Assembly: GCA_029582165.1 (NCBI GenBank)
Contig: CM055875.1
Span: 10,476,785-10,540,784, forward strand
Origin: Portulaca oleracea
Taxonomy: Eukaryota > Streptophyta > Magnoliopsida > Caryophyllales > Portulacaceae
Direction of reading: 5' to 3'
DNA length: 64,000 nt
Each line of letters opens with the position of its first letter. Position 1 is the stretch's first letter. Shown piece by piece: positions 12,701 to 24,700 of this stretch. A program made the translations under genes and the position numbers. The notes under the pieces are model-generated. The model was given only the letters and a program-made list of their open reading frames with translations, did no database searches and was not told where the DNA came from.

Positions 12701-15700
12701 AAGTTCTAGAGATATATTACCATGGAAGAGTCACGCTCAAAAATGAACAAAGAGACTAACATGTATTTATTAGTCATATAGGCTTGAAGTCTCACGAGTT
12801 CATCTACCAAAGTCAAACACTAGCTCTAATATGAGGGGTTCAAGATTAAACATGAGATTTCATAATTTAACCAAAGTCTATCATATACATTTTATTTATA
12901 TACACGCTAACAAAGTAGACACAAGGGGTCAAAAGTCAATCAAATTAGTATATAACTTCCCAAAAATTACTTATTTTTCGTTTTTTTTAAAAAAAACAAA
13001 AAAAAAAAAAAGAAAAAAGGAAAAAAAAGAGGGGGAAAAAAATCAAGATGAAAATCACCCCCACTCTACACTTAAATGATGCAATGTCCCCATTGCATAA
13101 AAAAACATGAGAATGGTGCACACGGAAATAAAATAAAATTAAACTAAAGAGAAAATGAAGAGAAAAACAAATAAAAATAAAAGTAAGGTTGTATACAAAG
13201 GAACAACAGTACCAGGTTGAATACAGGATGCATCCAAGCAATCATCTCCATGTTATCAGAGCCACTCTACTTCTCTTTCCTCAACAAGTAACTCCAAAAA
13301 TGGCTTCAACCTTTGACCATTGACTTTAAACTGCGAATCTGTTGTCGGGTCCTGTATCTCTATAGCACCATTGGGAAAAACATGAGAAACAATATAAGGA
13401 TCTGTCCAACGAGATCTCAACTTACCTGGAAAAAGGTGTAGCTTGGAGTCATACAATAACACCTTCTGGCCCGGAAAAAACTCTTTTCTTCGAATGTGCC
13501 TGTCATGAAACAGTTTGGCTCTCTCTTTGTGAATTCTAGAGTTCTCATAGGCCTCCATCCTTATTTCTTCCAACTCACTTAACTTCAATTTCCTCTCGAC
13601 CCCAGCTGCCTCTAAGTCAAGGTTCAAAGTCTTTAGTGCTTTCATAGCCTTATGCTCAAGCTCCACAGGAAGATGACACGACTTACCATAAACAACTCTG
13701 AAAGGAGACATGCCTAAGACAAATCTTGTTCAATAATCTATTTTGAAAGACATTTTTCGTTTTATTTAGTCTTAATTCATATAGTCATATTTTAACCAAA
13801 GTAGTTAGGGGAAACTAAAGTGGTAGTTGATATTTTGTAAGATATTTAATCCGAATAAGTTATTTCAATGTGTGAAGGGTCTTTACATAAGCATGTCATT
13901 ATTTGACTTTGTAAAGTTAATGTTGTACTGTTCACTAAGTGGACTACTTTAAATGTTTCTTGTAGACCCTTATGCTGACATGATATTGGCTGATGGCATC
14001 AGTGTCCTTTGCAATGACCTCCAGGTTAGGCTTATGTTTATGTTGGTGATTTTACATCTATTGAAATTATGTTCTTTGTTCCCTCTTCATAATCATATCA
14101 CTTTTTTAAATTTTCATATGTGTTTATGTTGTGTATTTTATCACTTATCTTTGTGTTGTTTTCTTCACACTAATTAAGTAACACATATAACTCTCTTCTT
14201 GGCAGGTTGATCCTCAAGACATTGTAATGGTGAGTCTTGAAAATTTGAATGATGTCCAAGCTTATACCTATGCCATTCCTTTCAAGTGTGACTAAAAGAG
14301 AGGAAGAAGCTGCATTGCCAATCGAACTTTTGTTTCTGTCTCATGATTATAAAGCTCTATATTTTGGTTGGATTGGTCTATCCATTTCACATTTTATTGG
14401 TGCTTAGATCCAGTATGAAGTGTTAATGCTGGCAAATGTGTACAATATGTACATGATCACTTAAACTTAATTTAAAGAAACACCCAAAAGTGCCTATAGC
14501 CTATAGGTGATAGAATATGACGTTTGTGATTGTGCATAAGGAGAAGTACTTCGTGTGGATAAAGTGAGTAATTTTCTTTCCTTTTTATTTTTGTTTCGGG
14601 TTGGCGAGGGGGGTTCTTCATATGTAGAATGTAGAAGTCTTACCTTCAAATTGCAAAGAAGTTGTTTTTGTTGTATCCTTGATCCAAAACCATTGAGTTG
14701 CCTACTTGTCCACATAAGTGCACGACTACTTAGTGAGGCACTTTGGTATAGTCCAAAGTAAGCCACGTTTAAAAACTGTCAAAAAGAGACAAGTTCGACT
14801 TGTTGGCCATTGGATTTGCTCCAAGTTTAGAAAATTTGACGCTTGTCTTGTCTTCTTTGAGCTTACCATGGGTAAATGAAGAGAATGCTTTGTCCTCTAT
14901 CATGGCAATCAATTTCTCGTTTTCGGTCTTTTATGGTGATTCTTAATTCTCCTATGGATTGGGGCTTGAATTTGCACAGCGGTGTTTAATTACCTTGTGA
15001 GGGTGTTTCTGATGCTAACGTGATGAATGTAGGCGCTCGTAAGAACGATTCTAGCTGTAGGTTCCGGGATATGAGGCCTTGAGGCAAATGTTCATAATTG
15101 GCCTTTGTTTCTAGTGCCATAATGCAATCAAAGACCCAAAAATTGGGGACTTCCTTAGCCATTGATTTCTCTTCATGCCTCGTTGAATCCTTGATCCTTA
15201 TATGTTGAGGATGTTTGGATGGTGAAATTGTTAAAACATGGTGATGAATGTGTAGCTTGTTCAATCAGAGTGCAAGAGCTAAACACACATCAAGAGACTC
15301 TACGCAAGGAATGAATCACGTCCAACTTCAATCTAAGTATGAAACTTAGCATAAAGGAAAGGAAAACAAATGAGATAGAAGATAAGCAAGTGAGCTCGTT
15401 TGATACAGCAACACCACAAATGAAGAACACTCGGGCTAGGCTTGCAATCTCACTCTCGGATACAGAAACACCACCAAGAGATAAAAAAAAAGCTCTACTT
15501 ATCATCACTTGATTAGCCAAATCAAGATATAGAAGTAGAAATTTCGAGAGTTATTAGGACACTCACAAAAATGGAGGCTCAAAGCTCTCTCTATTACTCA
15601 AACTCAACTAATGAACCAAGTTACAAGAGTCATACATATATAAACATACTAAGCTGGCAACCAAGTAGCTCTAGTATACACATGAGCTTTCCTATACATA

Positions 15701-18700
15701 AAGTAACCTCTAAACATGATTAATTAAGCTAACTTCGAATTCAGCAGCTCTTTTCCTTCACCTTGAGGTTTTCTGCCCAAAATAATTGAGAGAGCCATTG
15801 GTATGAAGACACATGGATGGCTCACATTGGACCAGCCCATTCTAGCGACGATACCTCCTCCTTGCATGCTTTCTTGGACTTTCCTTAGCTGCTAGGACTC
15901 CTTTTGAACCAGATTTAAAGTGGGAAAATCGAAATCATAGGTGAGAAAATCGAATTACCCTTAAACTTCAAAAAATATTCCAACCGTGCCAAAACAAGCT
16001 ATACCGAGGACACTCCTTTTGCTGAATCTGGTTGAGGGTGCAAATGAACTCCAAATTGGACGTTTAATAACTTTTTGGAAAGCTTAATCAATGCCTTCAA
16101 AAGTCTCCTAGGGCTTAATCTTAATAAATGTCTCAATTTTAAGATATACGCACCCAAACAAATTAGGTACCAAACGGGGTGAATGATACTCTAAACTGAT
16201 TGTACCTTGCTGGAGTTCATGGGTTGCCAAATAGCATGATTGCACCGATCTAGCTTGGTTTCCATCTTTAGGATTGCAAAATGGAGGGCTGACTAGATCT
16301 CCATCAGATGGGATGGGTTTGTTCATGATGCCTCTTTGGTTAGTTTTTCCGACGCCCTTAATGAGGCCAATTGATGTATATTTGCCTAGCTATATACATC
16401 AAGGTCTAGCTACAAGGAGCTTAATCCAGTTTGAAGCTACAAATGTCGTCTTGGGTTTATCAAGGTAGAAGGCGTAAAGGACCTTGAAGGTACTCTAAGC
16501 TTAGTCCTCACACTTCTAAGCTTATATGGAGTTGCTCTCACATTTGGAGGACATCAAATGAGCTTAAATCATTCTCAAGTCCTTATTGAAAAGTCATCTC
16601 TCACGGCAGCAAAAGACTCCATCAAGTACAGTTCGATATTTTGCTCTATAATTCTAGATCCATACGTCTATTGAGGAAATCATCAAAAGACAGATTGGAG
16701 ATCTTTCAATAAGCTTTCCAATGGTTTTTGAATCATTGAAAACGGACAAGTATTGAAGGAGTTGTAGCAATTTCTTTCTAGAGTTGTATTTTAGAGTTTA
16801 TGATGTCATAAATAGGATATATGATGTAATAGTTGATTCTTGGTTTCTTGAACCCTAGGTACACGTCCAAGGGGTCCTAGAGTAGTATAAATAGACCCCT
16901 AGGGTGCCATTGTATTCATTCATTCATTACATCTCATATCAAATACAAATCAAACACATGATGTGTTGTTCTCTCTAGCTTTGTGCTAGTCTCTTCGTTT
17001 CTCTTGAGGGAGGACGGAAACTATCCCCTTCTTCTATCCAAGGTTGGCGTCCTTGGTGGTGATAGGAAGGATTTGAAGCATTCTTGAAGGTGGTGTGGCT
17101 GTATCCTCCAAGATTCTTCAAAAAGCCATTATCATTCTATCATTCTAGTGAGTTTCGTTTGATTCATTAGAATTCTTTCAATTGCATTTTCATTGTTTCT
17201 ATCTTTCATTTACACATCTAAAGTGCTAAATCATAAGATAGATTCATCAATCCATTCGTTTTCAACATTCCTACATTCGTCCATTCATTCGTTCATTCAT
17301 CATTCATCATTCATCGGTTCATTCTATCATTTCCATTCATTTGGTAATCATTTTTCATAGTTCTTTCCATCTTTTTCCATCCATTTCTATTCCATTTTTG
17401 GTTCTTTGGAACTTTGAGAAGGGAGATTCCTATCTTCGTTTTTAAAGATCCTTAGATTGTGTGTAATGTGATCATTCCTTGGTCCCATTATGCATCACCA
17501 ATGGGAATGTTCTCTGGACATGGTTAAACAGGACCTCTGTAAGAAAGGGATGTTCATGACCAAGTCTTATTATTTAAAACTTCTTAATAAGCAATCTTTA
17601 TCATTGCATCTTTTGGAAGATGGTCCTTTCCTACCCTTAATTATCTGGAAGTCCTTTGCCCTTATGAAGGTTGCATCTTTATTTGGGAAGCGGCATGGGA
17701 GTTTTTTGGCTTGTGATAATTCACAAAAGGGGGGAGGATTTTATTTCATTTGTGTTGCCTGTGCACAGGTGATCTTAAATCATCGCATCACTTTTGGATG
17801 TATTGTAAATTTTCTTGAGTGGCAGCATCTGATCCTTAATGCTATTATCAACATATACTATTTTCTATCATAAATTATTCAGCTGCATGTTTATGTTGAT
17901 CCTTTCTACTGCTGCACATTCATGTGTTGCAAGGATGAAATCAACTCGGGGCCATGCCATAATGAATCAGAATGGCATCTCATACAAATTGCTTGCATTA
18001 TTGTATCAGAACTCCCAGCCTTCTTTGGTTCCTCCTCTCCGATGCCCACTTTTAGTCAATTGACTCCTAATTGTCAAGCTGTGCCTGGTCTTCTTTCTAA
18101 ATTAGTCAGGAAGGTTCCATAAGTGCGCTATGATTTATTGCTTCTTATCTTATCACTCTAGAACTGTACATAAGTCCACTCTGGCCATTTCTTAGGATAC
18201 GTTCCTTTTGTTTGTGGTTGTACTGCAAATAGTTCAATTTCATTGATTTTTTTTTCACTGGATGTGCAAGCATTATCTCAGCGGCGGTTCTTTGAAATAG
18301 GTGTTCCACATTGATTATTTTTTTTTGCTGCACATCTTTATAGCTTTTGCCTCAAGTCTTTATATGTTTTTTCAGTTGGTTCTCTCCTGGCATATGAAGG
18401 CTGCAACAATGTGTGAATATTCAAAGGAAGAGTTTGTTGGTGGATTGCTATCATTAGGGCAAGTGTTGGTTTCTCTTTTTGGTTTGTCCAGCATTATCTC
18501 TGCGATATACTTAATTTGAGATATGCACTTCTAAGTACATCAAAGGGGAAAACAGCCATTATTATCATTAACTTTGATGTTTTGCCTACAGGGTTGACTC
18601 CCTGGAGAAGCTTCGTGAAAGGATACCATACATGCGCTCTGAGCTGAAAGATGAACGTCAGTACAATTAAATATATTGATTCGCTTACAAATGTTTGCGT

Positions 18701-21700
18701 TTTTTTGGTTATTAATTATAGTTCCTTTCAATTATCCAGAAAAGTTCCGTGAAATATACCTCTTTGCTTTTGGATGGGCCAAGGAAAAGGTATTGAATTA
18801 TAAATATTTTTTTTGTTTTTTTTTTCTTTTAAAATCTCTAACGGAGACAAAATGGTTTAGAAGGATTAACAAATGGAAGGTGGTTATTTGTGCTTGCTGA
18901 AGTTTGATTCCTGAGCATACTGTTCAACTTAAGGTGGTTATTTCCATGCTTAATGAATTAAGCACAATTACACAATTTCAGGGCCAGAAGTCTTTGGCAT
19001 TGGATACCGCAATTGGTATGTGGCAGCTACTCTTTGCTGAAAAGCAATGGCCTTTAATTGATCACTGGTGCCAGTTTTTACAGGTAACGTACAGAGGACC
19101 ACATCATTCTTTCATATATCTTGTGACTCAAATTATGAGATTTTGAGACACCAAGTTCATTTAAGAGGACTGAAGAGAGGGTTTGGAGGGGCTGGTAGTT
19201 GAATTTATGGATAATTTTGTCGATTGGCTCCATGTGACTCAGGAACTTGAAACAGGAGTTGCCTTTATGATCCACTGACAGTTATATATTCTGCATTTCA
19301 ATATGACTGTTCTTGCACTATCATACCGGTCAATCATAGTGAAAATTGCTTATTGTCGTGTTGGTGGCTGTTTTTTTTTTTAAATTTTTTTTTGGGAAAT
19401 TTCATTTGGTAGGCTTCAACTTTTGCCTAGTCCAAGTTGTCAACCACCTTTTAATCTATTCCAAGTGGTAAGCTTATTTTGAAAAGTATTCCATCTCGAG
19501 AGCTTCTTCTTGTACCATTGTTAAAATATTACTCTTAAAACTTACCTTCTCTCTCAATTCCATTTAGCGCTTCCTATTATCTCACAATCGACTCATATGG
19601 AATAATATTTAAAGTGTTTGACAATTAGGAAAAGTTTTTAAAGTGTTTGAAAACTTGGAATAATTTTTAAAGTTTTCAAAATAAGCCTACCATTTGGAAT
19701 AATTTTCAAAATAAGCCTACCACTTGGAATAATTTCAAAAGTGGTTGACAATTTGGAATAAACAAAAGTTGAAGCCTACCAAATGGAACTTCCCTTTTTT
19801 TTTTAAAAAAAAAATAAAAATTCTTGTATCTTAATGTAGTGTTTATTGTTGAGCCCACTGTTTGTGTGCACAAAACTCCCCTTCTCTTAGCCACATTTTA
19901 TTCCTATGTTTTCTTTGATGAGTAATCAAGTTGAATTAATTATGTGGGTAGCAATGGGGTGATACCCATATACAAAATGGTGCAACGATAGAAATTATTA
20001 TGCCTAAGTTCTCAAGCGTAATGGTATCTATAAAAAGCTGAAAAGAAACATCTTTCTCCCACAATAGTGCACTTGGCTCTAGCTAAATAGCAATATCAAA
20101 CAATAGAGCTTGTCTTCATAATAGGATGAAGCTTTGGCCCCATAAATCTAGTTCCCCTATTTCCTAGCAACTAAAATCCATGTGATGGAAATAGATATCT
20201 TGGGAAAATATACTTCACAAGGATTAGGAAACTTAGAAATTTAGTAACTCTTAGTTAGGAAGATGTTCATTGGTTTCTTCTTTTATCATTTAGTTAGTAA
20301 ATGGCGTCCTTTTGATCGAAGGTTTTCTTTTGCTAATTGAGCTCCCATATAAACTTGAATTAAACTAATTGGAGTGTTTGTGAGATTTGTGTGCTGCTTT
20401 TCACCCAATAGACCCCCTCCCCTAGTGGACCCGACCCTCACCCTTCGCCCCTATTAACAAACCACCGTGCCAAAATCTCCATTCGATGAGAGCATATGGA
20501 GGTTTTTCATTGATTATAGCATTTTAACCTAGGTGATATGATTGGCCAATCATACCTCAAGAGGCTCCATGCACTTTGAAGATATGACTTAAGTGAAATC
20601 TTATCTTGTGATGTTAGATCTTGAATATAATGTTGATGTACACTATTTGAAACGTTAGCTTATCGGGCACAAAAGTTTGTCCAATTAGTGTTAACGCAAA
20701 ATGTTGATCACATGCTATCATTGATGATGGCCTTTAGCTCATAGAATATATTTTTCTATGATACTTTCATCCATCACTTTATTTTGAATTTGTTTATGTG
20801 ATGGTTTCCTAGGACTTCCTAGTTTTGAGCAAGCATATCATGGGGAGGGTGGCCACTTATTGAATGGTAGGACCAGTGCTCTTGTGAATGATATCTCTTA
20901 AGAGGGATGCCTTAGTGTACATACAACAACAACAAACTCTTTGAGAAAACACGTTTGACCGTAGTTTTAGTGTACATGTCATGCAAATTGACAGTGGCTA
21001 GGATAATAGAGTATACTCATTTACTTATGCCCCTCGCACCATGAAAAAATCAGCGTTGACATTGTGCTTGATTTGCCTAGCACTTCCCGTGTTCTTGTGG
21101 TGATGGACATGTTTTCAAATGTCCTACTTTGTTGTATGTAGTATTCATGTAGTCAAATTGATGATGCATCACGTGTTGAATTAGTCTTTCATAAAGTTGT
21201 TAGGTTTTATGGTTTTAACGTATTTGTCTGAGATTTAAAGTTCATCAGTTATTTTTGGAAGACATTGTAGATGTATGCACTTGTCACCCTAAAGTGATAT
21301 GCGCACATTGAGCTTATGAATTAGAGTGCAAGTGACTAGCATGTACAAGAGAAATAGGTTGTATAGGTGAGAATGTGGGGACCTACTTAGAATGTTATCT
21401 ACTTTGTAAAATGCTAATCGCAAATATTATGGCTTTTAACAACTTCCAATTTGGGTTTTGCCCCTATATGGTGCTTCTAGTGTAAGTTTTGCTCTTATAA
21501 GGTATGGGTTGATCCAAATGTAGCAGCCTCATTTTGCCAAACATCATTGTTCACCTTGACAAGCATTAGCATTCGCTAAGAGACTAGTTCCATGAAAATT
21601 TTAAAGAATTTTGAGAAAACATTTTAAGGTTGAAGATCATTTGTATAATACAACTTACGTTGAATGACAACTTCCATAAGCTCTTAAACTTTTAGTGTGT

Positions 21701-24700
21701 TACTTAGATAAGCCAAATAAGGAAAAGTAACCCATCATGAATGTAACCTGAAAATATTAGAAGTAAAACCTCCAAAATTTTTCTTAAATATCTATCCATT
21801 TTTGTAAAAGAAAATTCGGTTTGGTTAGGATCATGGTTTTTTCATGTCTTAAATGTCAATACCAAATCGTAAAGGGAAGAATTTCTTTTTCTTTTTTCCC
21901 TGTATAGTCAACCAAGCAGTATTTCAAAATAAAAATTAAAATAAGTAGTTGACTTGATCTTTCAATGGTGTTGATATTGATTTCCCACCCCTATCGCCAC
22001 GTCATCATATTTCGTCCCTCCCGATGCTCGAGTCACCGACTGTATGTGTATGATTTGCATGCTAAGATCTGTCGCAAAATAGACACTGCTACTGTAAGCA
22101 ACTTTGTTATGCCTTATAATTGGGCTCAGAAACTCCAATCAGAAGCTCCATGCTTGAGCTACGGGTACTCGGAACGGGATTCGATATGGTACATGGAACG
22201 AGAACTAGGACGGGGGACAAAACCTAGAGTGAATCCGGTACGAAATGTTACAATGTAGGATACACAGTGCAATTGTGAAATAATAAGACTTTATAAAAAA
22301 TTAAAATAAAATACCGGAAAATGTAACTAATTGATTTTAAACTTCATCTCATTTTTACTTTGCTTCCACCTATATTTATCGAGAAAGCTCAAGTGCCATG
22401 CGTATCGCGTTTTGGAGCGCACTTCAAAACGAAGGCCATTGCGTACCAAAACGCGAAAAGGGGCATTATGAGCGATCCATTCAAAGAGGAAGAACAAAGT
22501 TGGGGATGGAGATAGAAACTTTAAGGTTCTATCAACATGAGATAGCAAATCTACAACAAAAAGAAAGTGGAAACTGTTGGGAAAATGATGTTTGACCGAC
22601 TTGAATCTTCATCATCTTCACTTGACTTGACTTCTTGATCTTCTTGCGGTATGTATGACAAGATGGAGATATGACTTAATAACCAAATGGTTATCTTGTT
22701 TAGATATCGCTAAGAGTCATGGCTTCGAACTTCATTTTCCTTAAGAACTATTTACTATACCGTAAATGTTCCGAGGGATAAAACTTAGCTCGTGTTGCAC
22801 TCAAGACATAGGTTTCTCACTTGATTCTCTCAAGTATAGCTGCAGTCTATACTTGAGAGGATGTGATTATAGAATGGAAGAATCGATGCTTGTGATAATC
22901 TCAAATGGCTTGGGAATGTCTCCTATTTATAGGAGAATTCCACCCTAATCCAACCCTAATCACACCCCTTAGTCAAAGGTGTAATTAAGGTCCTTAATGG
23001 AGAATCAAGACCTTCACTTGGTCATGATAATATAGTATTATAAACTTAATACTCAAGATTATATAGCCGTTAGCATTAAAAACACATTCTGGCATTCAAC
23101 ACGGTCCGTGTTGGGAGCAACACGGTCCGTGTTGCCTCAACACGATCCGCATTGAGCCCAGAATGGTTTTCTTGCTCTCTGGAGACCAGCACGACCCGTG
23201 CTGGACTCTTATACACTCGTGTTGATCATATTATCAATGTTTATCTTATATATGATTCTTATGCTTGTTCCACATGATTCCTCATGCTATATAATCTTCT
23301 TATACTCTTGAAATAATTCCAACAAAAACTCGAGTAGGAAAAGATTTTGAACGTTAATGAATGCTTCTTTGTGTTTGAAAGAAGGTGCGGATTGACATAA
23401 TCGAGCACGTAGCTTGGAGTAGCCAGAATGCTAGCTTTGTCATTGCCTTCTTCTTCTTCCCTACACTACCCCTCCTCCCGCTACTCTCTTTCTCTCAAAA
23501 GCGATGCACAACAATTAGGGTTTCTTCCCATACGCAACGCTTAAGTGTTATCAAGGAGATGTGTTTTCTTTGTTTCTTTTTGTGAAATCAGATGCCGCAT
23601 GCCTGCGTGCCTCGGTTTCACGCTTTCACCTTTAATATTTTATTTGAGAAAGTGAATGACTAGTGTAGGTGCTAGGTGGGTAGAACATATTTAGTTGGGC
23701 TTGATTGAAAATTTTCATCCAAAGACATTTTAACACTTAATTAATACTAAATAAAAGGTACTTAGCATTAATACTTAATATAGAAAGTATTTGATAAATT
23801 ATAGTATTCTTAAATTGATTAATAATAATGGGGAGAATAACATAGCAAAATGAAAGTTAGAATTTATAAGTAGCGATCCTAGAGAATGAACTTCGTTCCG
23901 AAAAAATGTTCCAAATTATCTAGCATTCCTGTTTTTTCTAGGGAGGTGGCGACCCCCGTTCCCCTTCCCCATTCCACGATCCAGGTAACTATGCTTCCAC
24001 CATTGCCAAATCGGGTCTCTATTGTCAATCGTAGCAAAATCTAACGGCGAAGAAATCTAACTTCATCGGCGTTGCTAAAGACCTCTCTCTCTTCCATGGC
24101 TCCACTGCTTGCCTTAAAATCAAGGTCGGAATGCTTATGGAGTTGGGACACATTCCAACTGGAATCTGATCGTTGCTATCCCCAAATTGAGACGATGGAA
24201 CTGGGATGAGGAACCATGCTTCATCCCCGACCCTTGGTAACCATGGTCCTTACCTATTTCCTTAACCAAATAGTCAGTAAGATGAGTTCTAATGCTTATG
24301 TATTTGATTACCTATGAAAACTTTGGATACAATTATATTCTTTTATTTGGAGGCAGTGATCTTTTATTGAGGTACTTTTGAGCCTTAGCTTTCATTTGAT
24401 GCTTTTGCAGATAAGCTTTCCACTTTCCCCCTAGTTTGACACAATGGGATTGTACTGAGTTTGTGCGGTCTTCTCATGGTGGATTCCGTTTCATTAGGTG
24501 CAATCGTTGCAGTAGGCCGCCCACAATTCGATGTCGCTCAAATTATATAAAATGAGTAATTAAATCCGCACTCTTTGAGTGATACTTTTTATCATGGGAA
24601 AATCTACTCTAAAAAGAACTTGGAATTCATAAGTTAGGAATTCTTATTAGGAAGGCATCATCTTTTGCTTATCTTCTTTGACCATTTAGGGTGTGTTTGG

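Larger units (their letters stand above)
10141..13715 (-). mobile_element. Truncated Athila/Tat-like Ty3 retrotransposon (3' part) in intron 3
   Basis: In minus orientation the element runs: C-terminal part of integrase (13711 to 13256), about 1.8 kb of untranslated 3' region (13255-11443), a tract with CTCGAGGACGAGC and GTGTTGGGTG just before the LTR, then the 3' LTR (11442 to 10141, TG...CA). Everything upstream of the integrase C-terminus, and the 5' LTR, is missing. It lies antisense in intron 3 of the DCN1-like gene. Confidence 0.8.

Noticed and set aside
12250..13241. ORFs with poly-Phe and poly-Lys runs
   Set aside because: They come from homopolymer T and A tracts in the untranslated region of an Athila-like element.
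22921..22931. TATA-like TATTTATAG considered as promoter of a gene in intron 9
   Set aside because: It is the TATA box of the copia-type solo LTR on the minus strand; no downstream gene is visible.
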